A DNA stretch of 15,243 nt from Ichthyophonus hoferi (lineage: Eukaryota; Opisthokonta; Ichthyosporea; Ichthyophonida; Ichthyophonidae): positions 124,521-139,763 of the forward strand of contig NAOQ01000136.1 in the NCBI GenBank assembly GCA_002751075.1, read 5' to 3'. Shown in pieces: positions 1-10,676 of this stretch; the stretch's first letter is position 1, and every line of letters begins with the position of its first letter. The notes under the pieces are model-generated. The model was not told where the DNA came from, did not search any database, and saw nothing but the letters and a program-made list of their open reading frames with translations. A program made the translations under genes and the position numbers.

Positions 1-527
1 AATGCTCTTGCAGCTGGCTGAAGAGGGGTTTATGTTCACATGGTTGGCTGTATAATTACAATGATGCTTATACAGCATGAAATACGCACAGGATCTTTCA
101 CAAAAGAAGCTGTGCAGGACTGGACAAGAGTTTGTCTTAGAGCTGCAAGAGTAAATTATGGCACCCCCGTTGTTATTGTTATTGATAATGCAAGTCGCCT
201 TAGCCAAATACGGTCCCTTCATTAGAACCCGAACTCCAGAGTAGTGTTTTTTTAGGGATTGAACCCTGTAGCCTAATGTTGAATCCTATAGAAACAATTT
301 GGTCAAAAGTGAAGGACCATATTAAGAGAAATATGGCTTCTAGGATTGAGTCTGTGCTTAACAATAAGAGTGAAAATTTTCCTGTTTCCGTGCATAGATT
401 AAGAATATTAGAATCGTTAATATTTGAGGTGATAAGTAATGTGGAGGCTGTTAATTGTGTTAACTGTATTTCGGGTGTTAATAGACATTTTGCTCTTTCT
501 CTAGAACTTGAAGATTTTAGTTTTTAA
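1..527 (+). pseudogene. Tc1/IS630-like DDE transposase, broken 3' part
   Basis: This is a cut-and-paste DNA transposon remnant whose transposase would cleave and join element ends with a DDE triad. Two open pieces are visible. The piece at 40-225 carries VVIVIDNAS, the usual setting of the second catalytic Asp (codon 184-186). The piece at 276-527 begins LNPIETIWSKVK, the usual setting of the catalytic Glu (codon 291-293) with its conserved Trp-Ser-x-x-Lys tail. The pieces lie in different frames, so at least one frameshift separates them. The Asp-to-Glu distance is about 35 codons, normal for the Tc1/mariner/IS630 superfamily. The first catalytic Asp and the DNA-binding domain would lie left of the window. 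I found no terminal inverted repeat on the right side. The superfamily call is firm and the subfamily is not. Confidence 0.75.
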
Positions 528-3232
528 TTAAATATTGGGTGGCCTTATTATTTTTATCTTATCTTTGGTTTTGGTTTTTATTGAATATTTTGATGATTCT
601 CATATTGGAATTTAAAATTCCTATTTTTAAGATTAAAAGGTGAAGTAAAATACCCGGATTATCTACTTCAGTATCTTTAGCAAATATGGGCATGGTATGA
701 AAAACATAAAAAAGCAGCAATTAGATTCCAGAATATAACTTTGTTGGAACCAAAGCATTCAATGCACTTTTGCAATTCAATGCTTTATTTACTGTATTTT
801 CTAATTATTAGGCAAAGAAAAGACGTTCGGTCATAGTTAATATTTGTTGAGAATAGTGAATAGTAAGTAGAGATAAGAGTAGTCCTGTAACCTATATTTA
901 TTTAGAAGGATAGAGAGTACCGAATTAAAGAGGGTTTAAACTTTGTCCCTTTGCATACATGGAATACAGATATGCTAAGACATACTTCTTATTATAAAAT
1001 AAATCAGCAGGACTTGTCTTAGGCAGGATGTCAAAACAAGAGTTATCTGGACCCCAAACATATAATTTGAAATGACTTATTATATAGTCGCAAGACTTCT
1101 ACCATTGGCTGGTTGAACTTTGATCGATCGTTCTGGATTGTCATTGAACACCAATAGATCACATGACCTATTTTCCCGGGCTACATATGTAATAATAATT
1201 TATATTAATAAGTACTCAAATTAAATAGTCTTCCTTTTTTAAGAATATTAATTGTCTTTGTGAATGATCTATAGGAAATAGACTCATATCAATACTCCAA
1301 GACCTTACCCAGTTTTGCGGGTAATGTCTGTTATATAAAGATGACACATGGAAATAATGCCAGATATCAATATGTATTTGATGTATATCTGATATCTGAT
1401 CACAGTTAAAGTGAAATCAAACAAACAACAAAACCATTAATAATTTATTATATATATATATTTCTGAATAACATTGTGTGTATTAGTTAATTTGCGTGCT
1501 ATCTAAAAAATGTGTGATTGGATGAGGCTTAGGAATTCTGGAATCAGGATGTATCAATGATCATCAGTATGATTACGATTGCAATAATTTGTATTTGTAA
1601 CAAGATCTCTATCTCCCAATTAATTTGAGACTCTGTAGGCATGTTTGGACAACTTTTTACCTGACGCCTGTATCTGACAGGTTGCTTTCCTTTTGGGTAG
1701 TATATATTGAAAAATTGTTAATTCTTATGATGGCTTCATCAAAACAGTTAATCAGGGCAAATTATGGTCCTGTTATTAACAAGCAGTTGATACTTACACA
1801 ACACATTACCGGGTAAAAAGTCAAAGGCTTCTATATCCATCAATTAGCAAAATAAAATCCAGGAGCAGCTAGCTAGAGCTTTAACCTGTCGTTTACCTGA
1901 TGACAACAGCCAGATAAAACCCAGTACAGCATATATTGGTTTTATTTTCAATATATCTTTACCTGTATTATTTACTATTTAAATTTTAAGACGGCTTTGT
2001 CTTTTTTTTTTTGGAGTCAATACCTTGGCACAAACTCTCTGCCCAATAAGGCTTAACTCCTAATGTTCCTGTTGGGTGGCCACTAAAATAGTATATTTCT
2101 TATTGTGTGATTCTTGTAGATGTTAAACAAACAATCTCATAATAACATATAGTAGTGCTGTAAATGGATGAGTGGAAATTGTTTAAGTTGTAACAGTTTT
2201 TTTTTTTTAAAAAAAAAAAGTCTGCAAAGAAAAGCCTATATTTAAAAGTTTTTTTATTTTTATTTTTAGAAAGACGTTTTGATGGACTAAAGAATTAATT
2301 TGCTTTTTGAATGAATACATATAATTGAAAATGTTATACCTATAGAGATATGCATATAAAAATATATCTCCTTGAAATACATATGTATAATGTATCTATT
2401 ATAGTCTGGTATCATTTATTCATATGAACCTGAATGAAGATTTTGAATTAATGTAGATTATGGCAATACCCATGGTATATCCTTTTATCATTATTACACC
2501 AATTTTAAAAACCATGTACATCAACTTAAAACTTTGACATACAACATGATTGGATGCAAGGGCCATATATTAGGTGTTGATCCAATTGTATCAATGCTTG
2601 AATCAAAATCGTATTTGATCAACTGTGACCTTGACCAATAAATTCATCTTGCCATTATCATTCAAATCATAAGAGGTCGATTCCAGACTTAACAATTATT
2701 GTAGTCAATTAATACTAAAATCAATTACCATGAACCAATAAGCCAAGGGTAATAATTAATCAGGAGTGCTGATGAGAGAATGGTTCATAAGAGATATCCG
2801 AATAAAATAAAGACATTTAATTCCTTAAAAGCTGTTCGAATTATTTGTTATATTAATTGGACGTTCACTTATACAAACCAATAGATCCATCGTAGCTTAA
2901 CCATTGATACAAAATAACTGCCGCTATCTGGTTGTTTGTATTTCAACATAGTAATCAATCTATGTGATAATCATATACAAAACTATATTGGATTCCATAC
3001 ATATTTTCAGCCTAACTAACAATAAATGGTTATAGGAAACCAGAGCTAAATAAATTGTGACTATAGACATATGGGTGTACCATACTATAGCTCACCCTCA
3101 GTCAACACATCTGGATATCAAACATGGCCTAGTATATGTTAAGATACGAATAATGGGTCATAATGAATATATTCTTACACATTGCATATTATCACAATCT
3201 GTGGTAGATGCTCGTGAATTGGTCACAGGGTC
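528..3232. other. AT-rich intergenic DNA, no gene recognised
   Basis: I find no convincing coding region, RNA gene or transposon protein in this stretch. The short open frames at 1625-1816 and 3057-3257 have no recognisable domain and no clear splice partners. Visible local structure is limited to short AT runs (around 1450) and a T12-A11 palindrome at 2197-2219. CCAAT/ATTGG pentamers are common around 2560-2900. The stretch could hold unrecognised non-coding transposon relics. Confidence 0.5.
2197..2219. repeat. T12-A11 homopolymer palindrome
   Basis: A run of twelve T is followed directly by eleven A. This is a self-complementary homopolymer junction, possibly two poly(A) tails of opposite orientation meeting, or simple slippage. 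No LINE or SINE body is recognisable on either side. Confidence 0.85.
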
Positions 3233-3295
3233 GGGGTTTCCAACTATTTATTACTAGAAGGGTGTCTTCCAGTTAATTAGAACCAATATGTTTGG
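3233..3295. repeat. 63-bp duplicated unit, copy 1
   Basis: The unit starts GGGGTTTCCAA and ends TTTGG. It matches 3400-3462 over its whole length with a modest number of substitutions. It lies in the 3' flank of the minus-strand AK6 gene. Its minus strand carries AATAAA (plus-strand TTTATT at 3247-3252). Confidence 0.85.
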
Positions 3296-3399
3296 CATAG
3301 TTCTTTCACTGTAGTATTGTAGTATATTTAACCAATTTCTATTTATATCTAACATTATTGTTATAGTAATCTGTAGTAGGTTCTAGTGTTTAGGGTTTA

Positions 3400-3462
3400 G
3401 GGGTTTCCAATTATTTATTATTAGAAGAGTGTCTTCTAGCTAACTAGAACTGGCCTATTTGG
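3400..3462. repeat. 63-bp duplicated unit, copy 2
   Basis: Second copy of the unit at 3233-3295, offset by 167 bp. It also keeps the minus-strand AATAAA (3414-3419). It is preceded by a short TTTAGGG-like stretch at about 3390-3401. Confidence 0.85.
3414..3419 (-). promoter_or_regulatory. candidate AK6 polyadenylation signal AATAAA
   Basis: The minus strand reads AATAAA about 245 nt past the AK6 stop codon. A second copy at 3247-3252 lies in the other 63-bp unit. In DNA this AT-rich the hexamer also arises by chance, so this is a positional inference only. Confidence 0.3.
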
Positions 3463-3663
3463 TAGTTTTTCCATTGCCTTAAGACAGGTTTGGAGCTGCC
3501 CTTTAGCCTGTAAGCGTGGTACTGCATTTACATTTATACTAGGTCACTAACGCATCAAAGTGGGATGTATAATAGGTGTAGTATATATATATCACTGTAA
3601 TATAAAGTCGTGCCAACCAGAGATTTGTTGGCAACTTATATACGCACACATTTCCTCAATTAT

Positions 3664-5550
<1,887 letters not shown>

Positions 5551-5570
5551 TTTAACTTTTAGGGAGCTTC

Positions 5571-5641
5571 TATTTAGAAGAAAGAGGGAAGGGGGAGAGT
5601 AATAAGGAAGAGGGAGGAGAGAGAGGGGATAGGGGTAGGGA
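5571..5641. promoter_or_regulatory. polypurine/polypyrimidine tract just upstream of the AK6 start
   Basis: About 70 bp of nearly pure A/G on the plus strand, so C/T on the AK6 sense strand, ending some 20 bp before the start codon. Such tracts can hold pyrimidine-type transcription starts (TOP-like) or non-B DNA. The promoter role is inferred from position only; no TATA box or initiator can be assigned with confidence. Confidence 0.4.
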
Positions 5642-5661
5642 CCGGATAATTTTAAATTATA

Positions 5662-5781
5662 TTTATAAATTAACAAATATAGTTTAGACAATCAATGAGT
5701 CGTATAGTCATTTTATTTTATGTTTATAAATTAACAAGGTTATTTGAGTCAATCAGTGAGTCGTACAGTAATTTTATTATT
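5662..5781. repeat. two-copy 61-bp tandem duplication upstream of AK6
   Basis: TTTATAAATTAACAA begins at 5662 and again at 5723. Both units then carry a CAATCA(A/G)TGAGTCGTA block and end in ATTTTATT. The period is 61 bp with a limited number of differences. It sits 110-230 bp upstream of the AK6 start codon, within the likely promoter region. Confidence 0.85.
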
Positions 5782-5794
5782 AGCTTGTCTAACT

Positions 5795-6560
5795 TAAGAG
5801 CCTATCTTCATTTTAATTTTGAACTATCCAATAGACAGACACTATCCTAATTTTTCTAATGATTGGGATTTATCAACACAACCTACCGCTTTGCCATAGG
5901 GCTTATTATATAATAGTAAAACCTATATTAAATATAACAATCTAACAAATAAATATTTTCTTAATTACATTATACGCTTATATATATATATATATATATC
6001 TCCTATATTGCATTATATTAAATAACCAACTCTTACACTAAACTATACTATTTAACGATATGTTTAGATAATATGTATTTTTAAATTCCTGAAATATATT
6101 TTTAAATTACTTTTAAATATTGGTGATGCTGTCTGTTAAAATTATAATCATGTAAGAAATCATTTATTAATTTTACCGATAGATCTTGTCTAAGATAGAA
6201 CCACCAACGAATACACAGGGTTTAGGAAATTGAACCACATGTTATATTGCTTAGGTTCTATTCGTGGCTCTAATATGCAACTGGATTATTACAATATCAG
6301 ATGCATGTGATAAGTGGATTCCAAGAAGCCTCAGTACCCACATGTTGGTCCCTGGCATGAGCGGCTGTTTTTGTAAAGAACCAGAAATTTCTATTTGATT
6401 AAGTAGCCATTTTTGAAATCTGTAGAACTGCACCTGAGTGTAATATCACCAACTGAGTCTTTTGACTATTTTTCTATGAGACCCTTTTTGGGTTGTCTCA
6501 TTTACACTCTTATTTAGTTCTGAAGATCGGGATTTCCCACAGTTATTTCTAAATATATTA
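5795..6560. other. AT-rich spacer between AK6 and the transposon nest
   Basis: No gene is recognised. There is a TA microsatellite at about 5978-5998. The part from about 6180 shows mixed composition more like the transposon nest to its right and may be an unrecognised element edge. The minus-strand open frame at 6251-6433 has no recognisable domain. Confidence 0.4.
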
Positions 6561-6563
6561 GTA

Positions 6564-6942
6564 TTAGGTTAATGGGTTTAGGGTAAAGGTGATAGTATAT
6601 TATCAGGGAAGATAGAGTAAATGTAACAACTAAAAACGATGTTTAGATTTAGACAACGAAAAAAGTAAAGATTAGGAGGATCTATAGGCAGTTAGAAGCT
6701 TCTTGCAGTAGTTGTAGGAGCTGCAGATAGCTCTAATCCTAGATAGAAATGATGAAATGTTGATCCAGTCACGATGGTCCAACACCAAGATTGGTCTATC
6801 TACTTTGCTTTTCTTCTCCGGTTGTATTAACAACTGTGGGCGTTGTGAATACTTGATGGAGAGGAACAAAGGTTCCAAAAAACTAAAGAGATATACTCTA
6901 TCTAATAGGCTTTGTAAGAAAAATATTCAATCCAATTCAATC
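6564..6942 (-). repeat. left arm of long inverted repeat (5' part of a Penelope-like element, inverted copy)
   Basis: The reverse complement matches the right arm (8247-8685) over about 400 bp. Both arms share the translated blocks SIKYSQ, PQLLIQPE, DRPILVLDH and AYRSS, read on the minus strand here and on the plus strand in the right arm. The arm resumes at 8200-8235, because a copia fossil with its target duplication interrupts it. Head-to-head partial copies are a known arrangement for Penelope elements. The outer end is fixed only to within about 10 bp by the shared AGGTTAATGGGTTTAGGGT. Confidence 0.8.
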
Positions 6943-7192
6943 TGTGAAATAATATTAATATTACTGGATCACTTATCTCATACTGAGATTTCTAGCAAGC
7001 TGGGCTCAGATTGTAAAATAATAATACTGGGTCATTTATCTTACTAATGAGCCAGACTTGTTATGAAATGATAATACTGGATCATTTAGATTACCAATGA
7101 GCTAGACTCAAATCAAGGCACTGTATTGGTACATACTATTCCAGTGTCTATAGATATTGGGATAACAGGATATGAAAGAGAAGGGGACACAA
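6943..7192 (+). repeat. copia fossil, left terminal repeat
   Basis: It matches the first two thirds of the right terminal repeat, including the three tandem sub-units (about 6943-7011, 7012-7061 and 7062-7113). Target duplication CAATC precedes it. Confidence 0.85.
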
Positions 7193-7194
7193 AC

Positions 7195-7239
7195 ATATGC
7201 CAGAATGTGACACACCATGTGCATCACATTCTGGCATAT
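7195..7239. repeat. 16-bp perfect inverted repeat (hairpin) inside the copia fossil
   Basis: ATATGCCAGAATGTGA at 7195-7210 is the exact reverse complement of 7224-7239, with a 13-base loop between. It lies between the left terminal repeat and the RNase H region. Confidence 0.9.
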
Positions 7240-7700
7240 ATGTTCATGATAACCCAGACCTAGGGATCATTTACCAACTGGGCCAAATGAACCTAATAAC
7301 ATACTGTGATTCTGACTTCATGGAATCTACAGAGTCATTGAAGTCTACGTCTAGTTATGCAGTAATGATAAATGAATTAACGGTTAGCTGGAGATCCAAG
7401 ATTCAATCTATTTATGCTATGTCTTTCACAGAAGCGAAATTCATTGCCCTTGGTGAAGCTGTTCTGGAATCCTTATGGTTGACCTGCTTCCTAGAGGAGT
7501 TAGGTTTGCAAGATCAAACTCCAGCACAGATATATGGAGATAACAAATCCTCTATAATCATGGCTGAAGCCGTTTCACTTGGGGCCAGAAAAAAAAAACA
7601 TTAGACTATGGATGTGCATGATAAAAGAGAAGGTATCTTCTGGAGAGATAGTGGTGGACTACATCAGCATTAGGTTCAACATAGCCAACTTTTGCATCAG
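7197..7700 (+). pseudogene. copia-type RNase H region (fossil)
   Basis: The translation shows the usual order of the Ty1/copia RNase H domain: YCDSDF, then STSSY, VSWRSK, then an EAKFIAL-like block, ESLWL, and YGDNKSSI. This identifies the family with confidence. It is treated as a fossil; no function is expected. Confidence 0.85.
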
Positions 7701-7837
7701 GTTTTGCTTGGTGCTGCAAGGAACAAAGTGATACAACTTGCAGGATTGGTGGATTGTGGTAAGCCAAAATAAGTTAATATCATAATCTCAATTTCATTGG
7801 GTAAACTTTAAGTATGGACCTGTCAGTTTAGGGGGTG

Positions 7838-8194
7838 TGTGAAATAATATTGATATTACTGGATCGCTTATCTCATACTGAGATTTCTAGTGAGTCAGAC
7901 TCATATTATGAAATAATAATACTAGGTCATTTATCTTATTAATGAGCCGGACTCATATTGTGAAATGATAATACCAGATCATTTAGATTACCAATGAGTT
8001 AGACTCAAATCAAGGTACTGTATCAGTATGTACTATCCTGGTGTCTATAGATATTGGGATAATGAGATATAAAAGAGAAAGGGACACAAAATAAAATTTA
8101 CAGTTTTCTTTATTAACAGTTATTGTGTATTTAGATCACTTGACCTACAAGTAGAACTAGTGTCAATCAACGTTTTTAGAGATATAAGTTGACA
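7838..8194 (+). repeat. copia fossil, right terminal repeat with three tandem sub-units
   Basis: A 357-bp repeat from TGTGAAAT to TTGACA. Its first half is three diverged units of 69, 52 and 52 bp (7838-7906, 7907-7958, 7959-8010). Each begins T(A/G)TGAAAT and ends in a GACTCA-type block. The second half is unique and includes the AT-rich stretch where a promoter or poly(A) signal would normally lie. Confidence 0.85.
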
Positions 8195-8202
8195 CAATCC
8201 CT

Positions 8203-8279
8203 GTTGAATGACACAAAAGAAGAAGAATTGTGAACTTTCTCATTTTGTTCACAATTCTTCTACTTTTGCATCATTCAAC
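8203..8279. repeat. centre of the long inverted repeat: 33-bp arms, 11-base loop
   Basis: GTTGAATGACACAAAAG onward (8203-8235) pairs with 8247-8279 at about 29 of 33 positions. The loop is TTTCTCATTTT. This is the hinge where the two head-to-head arms meet. Confidence 0.9.
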
Positions 8280-8685
8280 AAAAATAAAATATTTTTTCTA
8301 CAAAGCCTATTAGATATAACATATCCCTTTAGTTTTTTGGAACCTTTGTTCCCCTCCATCAAATATTCACAAGGCCCACAGTTATTAATCCAACCAGAGG
8401 AAAAAAACAGAGAGGATAGACCGATCTTAGTGTTGGACCATTGTGATTGGATCAACACCCTTCGTTTCTACCAAGGATTAGAACTATTCACAGCCCCAAC
8501 AATTACTGCAAATGAACTTCTAATCGCTTATAGATCCTCCAAATCTTTACGTTTCTCATTATCTAAATCTAAACATATTTGTTAGTTGTTACATTTACTC
8601 CATTCTTTGTTTACACATTTTTTTGCATATAAGTCTGCCAGTTGTAATAATATACCATCACCTTAACCCTAAACCCATTAACCTA
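8247..8685 (+). repeat. right arm of long inverted repeat (5' part of Penelope-like element)
   Basis: The plus strand stays open through most of 8208-8585 and encodes the blocks SIKYSQ, DRPILVLDH and a stretch GLELFTAPTITANELLIAYR. That stretch resembles the pre-RT region (GLxFxPTP followed by a basic patch) found before the reverse transcriptase in Penelope-like proteins. The arm continues into RT-like sequence on the same strand. The pre-RT call is inferred from motif memory. Confidence 0.7.
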
Positions 8686-8700
8686 AACCTAAACCCATAA
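8658..8700. repeat. telomere-like degenerate CCTAAA/CCCTAAA cluster
   Basis: Several CCCTAAA, CCTAAACC and related units lie in a row at the outer end of the right arm. A shorter matching cluster lies at 6566-6586 in the left arm. They are imperfect and not a true telomere array. Confidence 0.6.
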
Positions 8701-9186
8701 AAACCTAGGTACAGCTATTCTACTCAAAACTAATTACCACTCCAAGATATTAGATATTCTGAAGGATAGAACCACCTACCAATATATTGATATCAACAGT
8801 ATTGGGATGAATCAACCAACAACAGGCTCCTTCATCCTGTACCTTACTGTATTCAACAACAAGCCTGGGCTTTACAATGTAAATTACATTGACCTAGTTT
8901 TGGAACTACCAGATGATAAAGACCCTGCATTTTCTCGTTGGTGTGATCGCAACAAATATGGTCCTTTATGGTTTAAGAATCATAAAATACATCATTGCAT
9001 TTTCTATGTTCTCCCAAAAGTTCACAAAACTACATGGATACCTCGTCCTATTGCAACAGCCTACTCTTGATACTCTGCTCCTTTTTCACTATTCTTAGCA
9101 TCCCTGTTTCAACAATACGTGGCTATGATTCCTTATATCCTTAAGGACACTCCAACCTTTATAAAGGAGCTGGTCTTTTGTCATTA
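8700..9186 (+). mobile_element. Penelope-like reverse transcriptase fragment (fossil)
   Basis: The plus strand shows, in order, LDILKDRTTY (the thumb-like lead-in), FYVLPKVHK followed by PRPIA (RT motif 1/2 region), and a block with PFSLFLASLF and ILKDTPTFIKEL. This order is typical of the start of Penelope-like RT domains. The catalytic YADD and GIY-YIG regions are not seen. The fragment is broken and old. It continues the element whose 5' part forms the right arm. A non-LTR (LINE) origin is the alternative. Confidence 0.6.
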
Positions 9187-9187
9187 A

Positions 9188-9825
9188 TTGCCACCCCACC
9201 ACCTACCCTGCAATATTCAATTCAACTTGCTTCCCCAATGGAAACATTTGGGAGACCTTACATTTAATGGAATATTCACTATGCTTCAAGCCCAAAAATT
9301 GGGTATTGGTGCAAATACAAATGTTTTCCATCAGTATGCAGCCATTCTTTTTTTTAAGGATATGGCTGACAATAGCATGGTCTGTGATATTAATTCATTA
9401 CAGGACTTTCCTATGGAGGAAAATGAAGTATTAGTTGACTGGGTCAACAAGCTATTTGGGGTCTTTGATAGACTGAAGAAGGCAGGGATGCATTTCCTCA
9501 AGGAGAATGTTTATGTGACCGTTATAAACAGAGCCAGTTCATCCTCCCATTATCAGCTATTCATATCCAGTTTTGAGGTCACAAATTATGGTAAATTTGG
9601 CATTGATAAGCTTGTAGCATCATCTCTTATTTGGGACCTAAGACTAGAGAGATCCAAGACATTTACTCAGTCTGCCAGTGATGGAATCTCTACGCTGGTC
9701 CATTCACGTCAGGCTCCTAGTCCTGATACCCCTGTAGTGGGTTGTCCTAGAACCTCTACAACTGAGGAGAAGCATGTGTTACCAGTGTGGTTGCCAGGGC
9801 CATATTTCCAGTTCATGCCCTGACA
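9188..9825 (+). mobile_element. gag-like fossil of an LTR (probably copia-type) element
   Basis: The translated region 9188-9823 has the helical gag (UBN2-like) pattern: a DWVNKLFGVFDRLKKAG block, then a block resembling the LP-x-x-Y region, then GIDKLVASSLIWDLRLERSK. A CCHC zinc-knuckle-like motif (C-x2-C-x4-H-x4-C) is encoded at about 9777-9818. It has no visible terminal repeats of its own. It may belong to a different copia copy from the one at 6943-8194. It is broken; family assignment is moderate. Confidence 0.6.
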
Positions 9826-10676
9826 AGGCCCATGGATTCCCTAAACTTGGTGACCAAGCATCAGGTACCAGACTTTCTTGTCCAGCACATTGTGGGGTAA
9901 CCTCACACACCTGAGCCCATAACTGTTTGATTCCCAAATACTCTGGGGATATATAGAGTTTGGTAGGTGAAATACCTTGCAATAATAAATTATTGTTGAT
10001 GACACTTGCCATTACAACTACATTCTGACACCAAGTGATTCTGTCACTAGAAGTACTTAGCGAATGAATAAGGAATTATATAACCTATAACTCTTAGTTT
10101 ATTTATGAGTTGCCTTCTAGTTACATATATATATATATATACTTATAGATAATAGATATAATATATTCTATATTGGCTTGTTAAATAAAATGTCTAACAC
10201 TATATTTCTATAATAATAATATATTTTAGCAACAATAAATATTATATGAAACTGATAAAATATTATTAAGGTGGCTTTCCAAAAAAAGAAGCATTGGTCA
10301 TGCTGTCCCTGGAAAGAAACACAAGCCAATACAATCCAGTCATACATTGTAAAGCTTAAATTAACATCAGACATATTACTTAATAAATATACTGTTTCTA
10401 TTATAATATGAAATATGTCTGACATAAACCACCTACAACTAAAATATCAAACTATTATCCAATGGTCATGGCCCTAGTATATAACTATATATGGTGGTAT
10501 TAAAATAATCATTAGCTGTCTATTGTAATATGCATGTGCATGCACACTATTGCTATCATACTCATATACCCTATACTATATATATTTAACATCTTATCCT
10601 ATACTATACATGGTATAATACAATTTTAATATCCTAATATATATCATGCATATAATTTTAATATTATATGACGTCA
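9826..10676. other. spacer downstream of CSN1, no gene recognised
   Basis: To about 10060 this is probably more of the gag-bearing fossil, with no domain I can name. After that it is AT-rich DNA with a TA run at about 10122-10141. ATTAAA hexamers on the minus strand at 10657-10662 and 10625-10630, 15 to 50 nt past the CSN1 stop, are weak polyadenylation candidates. Open frames at 9779-10012 and 10168-10425 (both minus) look like chance frames. Confidence 0.45.

Larger units (their letters stand above)
6943..8194 (+). mobile_element. Ty1/copia LTR retrotransposon fossil
   Basis: An LTR element inserted into the left arm of the inverted repeat. The left terminal repeat starts TGTGAAAT at 6943 and the right one is 7838-8194, running TG to CA. 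The pentamer CAATC lies directly outside each end (6938-6942 and 8195-8199), which is the 5-bp target duplication expected for copia. A purine-rich tract (AGGGGG) sits just before the right repeat. The only recognisable coding part is a copia-type RNase H region at about 7197-7700. The two repeats are roughly 85 percent identical by eye, so the insertion is old. The element is broken, with several breaks, and most of the family's internal coding region is not recognisable. Confidence 0.85.

Noticed and set aside
1625-1816. Open frame of 63 residues
   Set aside because: No domain, no homology that I recognise, and no splice partners in AT-rich DNA where such frames arise by chance.
3057-3257. 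Open frame of 66 residues
   Set aside because: No recognisable family; its end overlaps the duplicated 63-bp repeat.
5978-6000. TA dinucleotide runs, here and at many other places, as possible promoters
   Set aside because: They are ordinary microsatellites in AT-rich DNA and cannot be told apart from TATA boxes by sequence alone.
6757-7047. Plus-strand frame in the left arm, similar to the minus-strand frame in the right arm (8249-8458)
   Set aside because: Both arms are inverted copies, so both strands give matching frames. The opposite strand continues into the RT-like sequence and is the better coding choice.
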